A DNA stretch of 64,000 nt from Exilibacterium tricleocarpae (GTDB lineage Bacteria; Pseudomonadota; Gammaproteobacteria; Pseudomonadales; Cellvibrionaceae), in the NCBI RefSeq assembly GCF_007004655.1, contig NZ_ML660090.1:1-64000 (forward strand). The letters run 5' to 3'. The notes beneath the pieces are model-generated. The model saw only the letters and a list, made by a program, of their open reading frames with translations. It was not told where the DNA came from and did no database searches. The position numbers were made by a program, and so were the translations under genes. Each line of letters starts with the position of its first letter. Within the stretch, counting starts at the first letter, position 1. Shown here one piece after another: positions 35,110 through 43,048 of this stretch.

Positions 35110-36189
35110 ATGGCAGTGACGACTCCAATGAATTCCCAAGCGGACCTGATTGAATCCCTGACCGCGGAGTTGCTCTCCTGGCAGAAGAACCCGCCTCCGC
35201 GCGAGCAGATGCGCACACAACTGTCCTCACTGATTCAATCGAACCGAACCCAGCATCATCGCCCGGAAAACCGTTACGTGACCGTTATGATGGCGGACAT
35301 CCGCGGTTTTAATGACCTCACCGCCTCCTATCCCCCGGAAACCGTGGTGGCCCTGCTAAATCAGTGCTTTACGGTGGCAGCCGATATCATTGTGCGCCAC
35401 GAGGGTGTTGTGGATAAGTTCGTCGGCGACGGCATCGTGGCGATATTCGGCCTCGACCCCGCCCTCGGCGGCGGCGCGGACCAGGGCATCGCCGCTGCCG
35501 TTGCCCTGCAGCAGAGCATGCCGGCAATCAACCGCTACAGCCAGCAACTGGGTACGCCGCCGGTACATATCGGCATCGGCCTCAATACCGGCGAAGTCAT
35601 TGCCGCCGACATCGGCTCCAGCGTGCACCGCGAATACACCGTTATCGGTGAACAGGTCAACCTGACCGCACGTATCGCCGCCCACAGCCTGCGCGGACAG
35701 ATACTGCTCAGCCAGGCCACCTGGCAGCAGGCGCAGAACTTCATCGAGGCGGGACCGCCCAACACCGTGCACTTAAACGGTCGCCGCGAACCGCTGACCA
35801 TTTATGAACTCAAGGAAACCCGCAAGCCCACCCACCGGCAGGTACCGCGTATCGAAGAGCGCAAAGGGCCGCGGGTACACGTCAAGATTCCCCTGGCCTT
35901 CCAGCGTATCGAAGGGGCGGCGGTGCTGCCGGAGTACCACCAGGGCGAGATTATCGAACTGGGCTACCACGGAATGAAAGTGCGGATTCCGCTTTACCTC
36001 GAGCCCAACTCCGATATCAGGTTTCCCCTCTCGATGGCGCAGGCAGACGCCTCCTCCACCGAGATCTACGCCAGGGTGCTGCGAACCAAGATGGCAAGCA
36101 GCGACTACACCTCGAGTCTCGAGTTCACCTCTATCGCTCCCGGCGGCCAGGCAGCGCTGAGGGCATTTATCGACCATCTGGTTGCCTGA
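35110..36189 (+). CDS. Class III adenylate/guanylate cyclase fused to a PilZ domain
   Basis: This is a 359-residue protein. A class III cyclase catalytic domain (about 55-245) carries the two metal aspartates (MMADIRGF and VGDGIVAIFG), the substrate lysine region HEGVVDKFVGDG, and IGEQVNLTARI with the transition-state Asn/Arg. A PilZ-type domain follows (about 258-358): RKGPRVHVKIPLAFQ near its start and IIELGYHGMKVRIPL. PilZ domains bind c-di-GMP, although the canonical RxxxR...D/NxSxxG pattern is only partly present here (the D/NxSxxG is replaced by ELGYHG). The fusion suggests cross-talk between cyclic nucleotides. Confidence 0.82.
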   Translation: MAVTTPMNSQADLIESLTAELLSWQKNPPPREQMRTQLSSLIQSNRTQHHRPENRYVTVMMADIRGFNDLTASYPPETVVALLNQCFTVAADIIVRHEGVVDKFVGDGIVAIFGLDPALGGGADQGIAAAVALQQSMPAINRYSQQLGTPPVHIGIGLNTGEVIAADIGSSVHREYTVIGEQVNLTARIAAHSLRGQILLSQATWQQAQNFIEAGPPNTVHLNGRREPLTIYELKETRKPTHRQVPRIEERKGPRVHVKIPLAFQRIEGAAVLPEYHQGEIIELGYHGMKVRIPLYLEPNSDIRFPLSMAQADASSTEIYARVLRTKMASSDYTSSLEFTSIAPGGQAALRAFIDHLVA

Positions 36190-36217
36190 GCGTATAGCAG
36201 CCTGGAGGCCGTATGGT

Positions 36218-36595
36218 TCAGCCACTGTCCGCTGCGAGCCAGTCGCGCGCCGCATCCATATCGGTGAAAATACGAAAACTGAAACCGGCGTTTTGCATCA
36301 CTGTTTCCAGAAAATCCAGTTCGGTGTTTTCCGGGCGCCGCACCAACGCCGCCCGCCAGTGGCGGGTCAACCCCATCTTGGTGCTGTGCTCGTAGGCAAA
36401 AAAGTACTTGTCAAAGGCGCCGCTGTAACTGGTTACCAAGCGGTAGTCGATCAGCGCCTTGCAAATCTCATGGGTGTTACCCAGCTCAATGGCATGACGG
36501 GCAAATTGGTGGGGCAATCGGGTAGAAGAAATATCCTTTTTCGGCTGTACATAAACATAATCCTTACCTGCGGGAACGCATAACTCGTAATCCAA
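36218..36595 (-). CDS. Hypothetical protein, TTG start
   Basis: This 125-residue protein starts at a TTG at 36595, chosen because AGGAG lies six bases before it; the longer frame upstream is Arg-rich and non-coding in style. It contains GAFDKYFFAYEHSTKMGLTR, VRRPENTELDFLETVMQNAG and FRIFTDMDAARDWLAA. The last two resemble the C-terminal helix of STAS/SpoIIAA-like domains that report on membrane or regulatory state, but the match is by eye only. It is convergent with the cyclase and divergent from the BKACE gene. Confidence 0.55.
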   Translation of the reverse strand: MDYELCVPAGKDYVYVQPKKDISSTRLPHQFARHAIELGNTHEICKALIDYRLVTSYSGAFDKYFFAYEHSTKMGLTRHWRAALVRRPENTELDFLETVMQNAGFSFRIFTDMDAARDWLAADSG

Positions 36596-36773
36596 TCGGT
36601 ACTCCTGACAATAACCTCTGATACATCGATACGTCGGGCGACGCGCGGCTCGAACCACCCGACGCCGGGCGGCGATAATAGCCAAAGCAGGGGTAAACAC
36701 AATGGCCTATAGGCGGTCAGATAGGTCATCAAAATGGAGAGGTTCTCTTTGCCGACCAAACCTGATATCCTCG

Positions 36774-36791
36774 ACCAAGCAAGCGCTTGGT
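36774..36791. promoter_or_regulatory. Candidate TetR-type operator (ACCAAGC-N4-GCTTGGT)
   Basis: A perfect 7-base inverted repeat with a 4-base spacer lies about 94 bases upstream of the BKACE gene and on the divergent side of the TTG-start gene. The length and symmetry fit TetR/AcrR operators. No regulator gene is adjacent, so the assignment is by symmetry only. Confidence 0.45.
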
Positions 36792-36884
36792 TTGGCTGTT
36801 TGTTCTACGACAGCCAAGCCGATATCGGCTCGACTTATTGATGGCAACAAACTTGGTGGCTACTGACTGAGAAGGAGAGACCCC

Positions 36885-37739
36885 ATGTCAGACAAGGTCG
36901 TTATTACCTGCGCCCTTACCGGTGTTTTGACCAACCCGGAGCAGCACCCGGTACCCGTAACCGTGGAGCAGATGGCGGCCTCGGCCAGGGAGGCCTATGA
37001 TGCCGGCGCTGCGGTTATGCATATTCATTTCCGCCGCCAGGAGCCGGGCCAGGGGCACCTGCCGAGTTGGGAGCCGGCGGTGGCCAGCGCCATCAGCGAG
37101 GCGATTCGCGCCGCCTGCCCCGACGTCATTATCAACTACACCACCGGCACCATTGGCCGCGACCAGCAGGGGGCCCTCGACTGCATCCGCGCCGGGCGGC
37201 CCGAAATCGCCGCCTGCAATGCGGGCAGCCTTAATTACCTGAAGGTGCGCTCCAACGGCACCTGGGCCTGGCCGCCGATGCTGTTCCAGAATCCGGTGGA
37301 CAAAATCGAGGAACTGCTCGAGGTATTGAAAGAGACCGGCGCTCGCCCGGAGTTTGAATGCTTTGATATGGGGATAGTGCGCTCGGTCGGTATGTTTCGG
37401 GACGTGGGGATGATCGATAAGGCCAATTACAACCTGGTGATGGGCGTGGCCTCGGGCATGCCGGCGGATGCCGATCTGCTGCCGATTCTGATCAGGTATA
37501 TGAAGCCCGACAGTATCTGGCAGGCAACACTGATCGGTCGCCAGGAAATCTGGCCGGTGCACCGCCGCACCGCCGAATTGGGGGGCCAGTTGCGCACCGG
37601 CCTGGAGGATACCTTTTACCTGCCGGACGGCGAGCGGGCCAGGGGCAACGGCGACTTGATTCAGGCCATGGTGCGACTGGCCGAGGAGACAGGACGCACG
37701 GTGGCCACGCCACAGGAAGCGAGAACGATGTTCTTGTGA
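36885..37739 (+). CDS. BKACE-family (3-keto-5-aminohexanoate cleavage-like) protein
   Basis: This is a 284-residue TIM-barrel protein of the DUF849/BKACE family. The zinc-binding pair H46 and H48 is in GAAVMHIHFR. Other family marks are VIINYTTGTIG, EFECFDMGIVRSVG, VMGVASGMPADADLL and the late GLEDTFYLPDGERARGN. BKACE enzymes condense a beta-keto acid with acetyl-CoA to give acetoacetate and a CoA ester; the substrate varies and cannot be read from sequence. A GAAGGAGAG ribosome site precedes the ATG. Confidence 0.88.
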   Translation: MSDKVVITCALTGVLTNPEQHPVPVTVEQMAASAREAYDAGAAVMHIHFRRQEPGQGHLPSWEPAVASAISEAIRAACPDVIINYTTGTIGRDQQGALDCIRAGRPEIAACNAGSLNYLKVRSNGTWAWPPMLFQNPVDKIEELLEVLKETGARPEFECFDMGIVRSVGMFRDVGMIDKANYNLVMGVASGMPADADLLPILIRYMKPDSIWQATLIGRQEIWPVHRRTAELGGQLRTGLEDTFYLPDGERARGNGDLIQAMVRLAEETGRTVATPQEARTMFL

Positions 37740-37783
37740 TCTGAAAAAGAGTCGGTGGTACCCCGCTGCGCAACGGCGCAGGC

Positions 37784-37801
37784 GTCACAAAACATTCACA
37801 A
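37784..37801 (+). promoter_or_regulatory. Candidate Pho-box-like direct repeat
   Basis: GTCACAA-AACA-TTCACAA places two 7-base half-sites 11 bases apart, the geometry of PhoB binding sites (CTGTCAT-N4-CTGTCAT). The half-sites are only partly conserved. It lies just after the BKACE stop and about 600 bases before the lipoprotein start, which is far for a promoter unless the leader is long. Confidence 0.3.
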
Positions 37802-38248
37802 AAATTTAATATTGGATGATCTCGCGCGTGTAATACCCGTTTAACAGTTGTCTGTTTACAAAGACCTGGGACGTATTACAAACTCTCACAATATCCCGCA
37901 CGCAGTATCGTCCGTCCACTGCCATACACCTTACCCACCGTTGTAAAGCAAATAGATTAAATGTGAACACTAAGCCTTTGATATAAAGGTTGATCTAAGC
38001 GTCGCCTACAGTTTCCCTAATGTTGCGCTTAAGGCGGTTCAGCCAGACGTCACCTCCACAGATATAAAGCCACTTTAATGCGCCCTGGATACCGGGGCGA
38101 CACAGACCTAATGACCGCCCAGATAATCGGTACGAATATCCGACAACCGGTTTTTTTGCAATATTACTGCAACACGAGTGACATATTTCTGAAATCATCA
38201 TGCAACAGAATCGCCCCATCCTTCGGTTTTGTCCGGGTTTGAGTAGAA

Positions 38249-38267
38249 CGCTTCGGAGCGGTTTTTT
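38249..38267 (+). terminator. Short intrinsic terminator or attenuator in the lipoprotein leader
   Basis: CGCT-TCGG-AGCG (38249-38260), a UUCG-type tetraloop hairpin, is followed by G and six T. It points along the plus strand but lies 126 bases before the lipoprotein start, so it would end a leader transcript or small RNA that begins in the gene-free region. Confidence 0.55.
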
Positions 38268-38392
38268 CATGCAGCCGACGCACCGCGGGGAATGGCAGCT
38301 TAAACATAAAAACCGTTCAGGCCCGCCGAACAAAAAAGTTTTAAAAAACTACTCACTTTATAGCTAAGACTCAATAGGAGTGGAAATTCGAG

Positions 38393-39976
38393 ATGAAGAT
38401 CAAGACTTTGGTTAGCGTCAGCGTGCTGGCTGCGATGTTGGTTGGTTGTGGAAGTGGCGGCGATATCAAGATCAGTGCCGATACTGTCGATAACTCTGTA
38501 GACAACTCAACCGGTGGTGATAGTGGGTCCGCTAATGATGTGTGTGCATCCTATGTGGCCGATGGTACCGAAGTAGAAGGCACCTTCCAGAACGGCAACT
38601 GTGTTTACGACCGCTCATTCGTAGGTGTTAATAACCCGATGACAAGTAACCTAGTGATTCCGTTCCTTGCGGGTGGCGCGCATATTTTTCAAGACAGTCT
38701 GGTTATCGGTGAGAATATCGACAACGGTGAGACAGGCACCCCGGGAGCTGAAATTCCGTCTGGTGGCCAAGGCCCAACCCTGACAATTGAAGCTGGAGTG
38801 ACACTGGCTTTTACCAACCCGGGCGATTTCATCTTGATCAATCGAGGCTCTCAAATCTTTGCCAACGGCACCTCCTCCGCCCCCATCACAATGACATCTC
38901 TGCAAGATATCAACGGCATAGCTAATGATGGTGACGTCAGTCAATGGGCCGGAGTACTGATCAACGGCAACGGCATCACTAATAACTGCACCGATGCGCA
39001 GCGTACAGCAGGCACGTGCGCGGTATCCACCGAGGGCTTCGACTCAAATTATGGCGGCAACGATAACACTGAGAGTTCTGGTGTTCTAAGATACGTTATT
39101 GTCAAACACTCAGGCTTTGCGGTAACAGAGGGTAACGAGCTGAACGCAATTACTTTCAACGCTGTCGGCTCAGGTACTACTGTAGAGAATGTTGAGGTGT
39201 TTAGCACATCCGATGACGGCCTTGAGTTCTTCGGCGGCGCTGTCAACGTTAAAAACTATGTCGCTATAGGCGTGCGAGACGATTCACTCGACTGGTCGGA
39301 TGGCTATGTCGGCAATATCCAGTTCGCTTATATCAAACACGACTTCAACCTCGGCAACCGCTGCATCGAGGGTGATAATACCGGCAGCAGCCTGGATGAC
39401 GATCTGCTACCATTTTCAAACCCCACCCTATCGAATATTACCTGCGTAACAAGCGGTCAAAGCAACACCGGCCCTGAGCTTGGCGACTCCGAGGGCTTCC
39501 TGTTACGCCGCGGTACTAAAGGTCAAATCTTTAACTCTATTATTGTTAGCGCCGATCCTACCACTAGCAATGAGTGCCTTGAAATCAGCAGCACCCAGAC
39601 ACGCGATAACGCCGCTGTTGATGACCTCGCACTATCAAGTACCGTTATCTCCTGCTTTGAGCCGACCAAAAATGAAGAACCTATCGGCAGTCAAACAGAA
39701 TCGGAATGGTTTTTGGCTGGCAGCAACAACGTCATTATTGAGCCTGTTGGCGGAGTGGCAGGGACTGTATTGGCAGACGACGGCCTGACCATTGCTCAAG
39801 TCACCAGAGATGACGATGACAATATTACCGCAAGCGTGGTAACCAGGCCTGATACTACCGAAGTCGTGATCAATGCAACCGCTTTGCCAGCGGGCGATTT
39901 CTTCGAGCAAGTGAACTTTATCGGTGCAGTTGGCCCCGACGATAACTGGACTGCCAACTGGACTTTTGGCCTATAA
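38393..39976 (+). CDS. Surface lipoprotein of a TonB-receptor pair
   Basis: This 527-residue lipoprotein has an N-terminal signal with lipobox LVGC (C19), followed by a Ser/Gly/Asp-rich linker. The body has many short beta-rich repeats (GAEIPSGGQGPTLTIEAGVT, VSQWAGVLINGNGITNNC, VENVEVFSTSDDGLEFFGGA) that suggest a right-handed beta-helix. AGGAGTGG lies upstream of the ATG. It is followed by a strong hairpin and then a TonB receptor gene on the same strand, as in other marine gammaproteobacteria where such lipoproteins accompany receptors. The ligand is unknown; a carbohydrate or phosphate-ester role is only a guess. Confidence 0.75.
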   Translation: MKIKTLVSVSVLAAMLVGCGSGGDIKISADTVDNSVDNSTGGDSGSANDVCASYVADGTEVEGTFQNGNCVYDRSFVGVNNPMTSNLVIPFLAGGAHIFQDSLVIGENIDNGETGTPGAEIPSGGQGPTLTIEAGVTLAFTNPGDFILINRGSQIFANGTSSAPITMTSLQDINGIANDGDVSQWAGVLINGNGITNNCTDAQRTAGTCAVSTEGFDSNYGGNDNTESSGVLRYVIVKHSGFAVTEGNELNAITFNAVGSGTTVENVEVFSTSDDGLEFFGGAVNVKNYVAIGVRDDSLDWSDGYVGNIQFAYIKHDFNLGNRCIEGDNTGSSLDDDLLPFSNPTLSNITCVTSGQSNTGPELGDSEGFLLRRGTKGQIFNSIIVSADPTTSNECLEISSTQTRDNAAVDDLALSSTVISCFEPTKNEEPIGSQTESEWFLAGSNNVIIEPVGGVAGTVLADDGLTIAQVTRDDDDNITASVVTRPDTTEVVINATALPAGDFFEQVNFIGAVGPDDNWTANWTFGL

Positions 39977-40034
39977 AAAACAGCCACAGGGAAGTGGTAA
40001 CCCTTGCCCACTTCAGTTGATAAAGGGCGGCATA

Positions 40035-40066
40035 GGTAAGGCGCTTAAGAGGCGCCTTACCTGTTT
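40035..40066 (+). terminator. Hairpin between lipoprotein and TonB receptor genes
   Basis: GGTAAGGCGC (40035-40044) and GCGCCTTACC (40052-40061) form a perfect 10-base stem with a 7-base loop, followed by TGTTT. It could reduce read-through and set receptor expression below that of the lipoprotein. Confidence 0.6.
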
Positions 40067-40113
40067 AAGAAGCCCAAGGCACACTAAAAGACCGGATTGA
40101 ACATTTTATAGGT

Positions 40114-42831
40114 ATGCTAGCCATGAATCGAAAATACAACCTCGCTCGCAAAAGATTGCCCGCGGCAATTAGCGGTGCCTTGACAATGGCGATTGCTGCG
40201 GCCTCTCCCATCGCCTTCGCTCAGGAAGAGCCGGAAACTCCGGCTGAACAAACCGACACTCAGCCCAGCCAGCCGATGGAAGAAGTCGTTGTACTACAAC
40301 GTCTCAAAACTGCCGCTGAAGATCTCGTATTTGAAAAACAAGAAGAGGCCTTTGTCGCCGACAAGCTGGGTATCGAGCAAATTAGTCGGGCGGGAGACAG
40401 CGACCTGGGTTCAGCACTGCGCCGTGTTACCGGGCTGACCCTGGTTGACGGCAAGTTTATTTACGTCCGCGGATTGGGTGAGCGCTATTCCAGTACTCAG
40501 TTAAACGGTGCGGCTGTACCATCGCCGGATCTCTCCAGAAACGTCATCCCGTTGGACCTGTTCCCGGCGAATGTTGTTTCATCACTATCGATACAAAAGT
40601 CTTACTCGCCCGATATGCCCGCAGCTTTCGGCGGCGGCGATATTGATATTCGAACCCGCAGTATCCCCAATGAATTTATCTTTAACATCGAGGCCGGCAC
40701 AGGCTGGAACTCAAACAGCAGCGACGACGCTATTACTTACAATGGCGGTGATGACGACAACTTTGGTACTGATGACGGAACTCGCGCGTTGTCTTCACAA
40801 ATTAAGCAAGCCATCGCAACCTACCGTGGAAATATATCGGCCTTTAACATTCAACAAACTCTGAACTTCGACGGTACACAACATACTTTCGAAGAGGGCC
40901 AGGCAATCAACCGTGAACTGGCTACGGCATTAAACAGGAATGTGGAGCTCAAGGACAAGTCTCTGAGCCCGGATATCGACCTAAAAGGCACAATTGGCAA
41001 CAATTGGTTCATCAGCGACGACCTGGAATTGGGCGCTATCGGCATCTTTGCCTACAGCAACGAATGGCGCAACAGAAACCAAATAAGGCGTGCCGCCTTT
41101 CCCGATGGTGGAGACGTGGGTGCGGGCGGTTTTCTCACCGAGGAAGATATCACCCGGACAGTTCAAGAAGTGGAAATGACCGGCGCAGCCAACTTTGGAG
41201 TGCGATATCAGGATGATCACTTTATCGAAACATCCTCACTGTTTTTGCGCAACACGCAAGACGAAGCTCTCGACACTATCGGCGAGAGCATCGATGTAAA
41301 CCAGGCTGTCGGTCTACAGCGACACGATACGGAAATCCGTTATGAAGAACGAGAATTATTTGTAAACCAAATTCGCGGTGAACACGCATTTCCTGACTAC
41401 TGGGGTATCGAAGGCAATTGGTTCTATTCCGATGCAACCGCAAAATCGGACATCCCCAATGAAGTCAAAATCGAGGGCATCGATGATATTGACAACCAAA
41501 CCGGAGCAATTATTCAGCGCAAAGTGCTGGAATCGGCAACCGCCGCCTCTTACCGCTTCCAGGAACTCGAAGATGAAGTGGAAAGCTACGGTTTTGAAGC
41601 CAGTCTACCGCTGTCTTTCAGTCGCGCTGAACTAACACTAACGGGTGGCTATGAATATAATCGCAAAGCTCGTGACTATGCCGGATTGACAGTTAACATT
41701 GACACAGCCGGAGCCAACCTGGCCGCTCTAGACGGCAGCATAAGTGAAGTGTTCTCCGATGATAATATTCTCGATCCGGACAACCGTTTCGAAACCACTC
41801 TCGGGTCCGGCAAACCGGAGAGCTATCTGGCAGCGCAGACCACAGAGTCCGGGTTTTTCATGTTCGATTTGTACTGGGGAGACAACTGGCGGTTCACCGG
41901 TGGTGTACGATCGGAACAGTTTATGCAAGTATCAATTCCAATCGACGATCTGGATTTTGAAAACGGCCCATCTAGGGAAGTCATCGAAAGCGGTTCATTT
42001 TCAGAGGACGATATCTATCCGGCATTTTCCATGACCTATATCCATAACGATGAGTTTCAGCTTCGTTTTGGCTATGGTCGCACCACCGTACGGCCGGATC
42101 TTAGAGAAGTTACAGATATTGAGTACATTGACCCGCAAACGCGATTTCGCGTCTCGGGCAATCCGTCTCTCATAACATCGCAATTGGATAACTTCGATAT
42201 TCGTGCAGAGTGGTATCTCGCCAGCGGCGATAACTACAGTGTAGGCTTATTCTACAAAGATATTACAGATCCGATAGAGCGCATCGAGACTTTCCGAACA
42301 GAGGCTGATGTTATTCTTGGTTACCTGAATGCCGTAGAAGCAGAAATATACGGGGTGGAGTTTGAAGCCTTGAAAGACCTGGCTTCAATTCACGATGCAT
42401 TTGAAGGGTTTTTCTTTTCCGGCAACCTGACATTTAGCGATTCTGAGATAACTGTTGGAGAAAACGATATCGGGCTTACCAACAACGAACGCAACCTCAC
42501 AGGCCATTCAGATTATGTTGCCAACTTGCAGTTGGGCTTCGACTCCGGCGATGGTCTGCACAGCGCGTCTCTGGTGTATAACGTTTTTGGTGAGAGAGTT
42601 TTCTTCGCCGGACGCAACGGCGTCGATGATGCTGTAGAGCAGCCCTTTCATTCGCTCGACCTTATTTACAGCTTTTACCCCGGCCTCAATTCCAGCATAA
42701 AGGTCAAAGTCCAGAACCTGCTCGGCGAAGAAGTTGTAATCGAACAAGGCTTGGAAGGTGAAAAAAACTTCGATATCTTTGAAGAGGAAGTGGGGACCAC
42801 CGTCAGCGTTAGCTATAGCTGGGAGTTTTAA
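40114..42831 (+). CDS. TonB-dependent outer-membrane receptor
   Basis: This is a 905-residue receptor. A signal peptide (about 1-36, ending AASPIAFAQ) precedes a plug domain (GSALRRVTGLTLVDGKFIYV, RGLGERYSSTQLNGAAVPS, FGGGDIDIRTRSIP) and a large beta-barrel ending in the outer-membrane signature VSVSYSWEF. EEVVVLQ near residue 55 may be the TonB box. It opens inward transport of a bulky substrate powered by TonB. The ATG at 40114 or the one at 40123 could be the start. It follows the lipoprotein gene by 137 bases with an intervening hairpin. Confidence 0.92.
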   Translation: MLAMNRKYNLARKRLPAAISGALTMAIAAASPIAFAQEEPETPAEQTDTQPSQPMEEVVVLQRLKTAAEDLVFEKQEEAFVADKLGIEQISRAGDSDLGSALRRVTGLTLVDGKFIYVRGLGERYSSTQLNGAAVPSPDLSRNVIPLDLFPANVVSSLSIQKSYSPDMPAAFGGGDIDIRTRSIPNEFIFNIEAGTGWNSNSSDDAITYNGGDDDNFGTDDGTRALSSQIKQAIATYRGNISAFNIQQTLNFDGTQHTFEEGQAINRELATALNRNVELKDKSLSPDIDLKGTIGNNWFISDDLELGAIGIFAYSNEWRNRNQIRRAAFPDGGDVGAGGFLTEEDITRTVQEVEMTGAANFGVRYQDDHFIETSSLFLRNTQDEALDTIGESIDVNQAVGLQRHDTEIRYEERELFVNQIRGEHAFPDYWGIEGNWFYSDATAKSDIPNEVKIEGIDDIDNQTGAIIQRKVLESATAASYRFQELEDEVESYGFEASLPLSFSRAELTLTGGYEYNRKARDYAGLTVNIDTAGANLAALDGSISEVFSDDNILDPDNRFETTLGSGKPESYLAAQTTESGFFMFDLYWGDNWRFTGGVRSEQFMQVSIPIDDLDFENGPSREVIESGSFSEDDIYPAFSMTYIHNDEFQLRFGYGRTTVRPDLREVTDIEYIDPQTRFRVSGNPSLITSQLDNFDIRAEWYLASGDNYSVGLFYKDITDPIERIETFRTEADVILGYLNAVEAEIYGVEFEALKDLASIHDAFEGFFFSGNLTFSDSEITVGENDIGLTNNERNLTGHSDYVANLQLGFDSGDGLHSASLVYNVFGERVFFAGRNGVDDAVEQPFHSLDLIYSFYPGLNSSIKVKVQNLLGEEVVIEQGLEGEKNFDIFEEEVGTTVSVSYSWEF

Positions 42832-42863
42832 TCTCCGCCCTCAGACCATTTAGCCTACTAAAG

Positions 42864-42888
42864 GCCGCGCATTAGCGCGGCTTTTTTT
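42864..42888 (+). terminator. Rho-independent terminator of the TonB receptor gene
   Basis: GCCGCGC (42864-42870), ATTA loop, GCGCGGC (42875-42881) and seven T follow the receptor stop codon by about 30 bases: a strong plus-strand intrinsic terminator. Confidence 0.92.
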
Positions 42889-43048
42889 ATGTACTATTAT
42901 TCTTGTAACGGGTATATTCCAATACCAGGCATATAAAAGTGCGGCCAAGAGCCTGGATTCAGAGAAATCCTGTTGCAAATGGCACGCTAGATAGCCTATT
43001 TGTCATCGTTATACCTATTTTCTACATCGTGACCGTATATATGACAGG

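Larger units (their letters stand above)
37740..38392. other. Long 5' region of the lipoprotein gene
   Basis: About 650 bases without a supportable gene; one minus-strand frame (37995-38333) lacks a ribosome site and homology. It holds a pair of spaced direct repeats that could be a Pho box and a hairpin-plus-U-tract near 38250. The region may encode a leader RNA or small RNA. Confidence 0.4.

Noticed and set aside
37995-38333. A 112-codon minus-strand frame in the lipoprotein leader
   Set aside because: No ribosome site or homology, and it overlaps the terminator-like hairpin.
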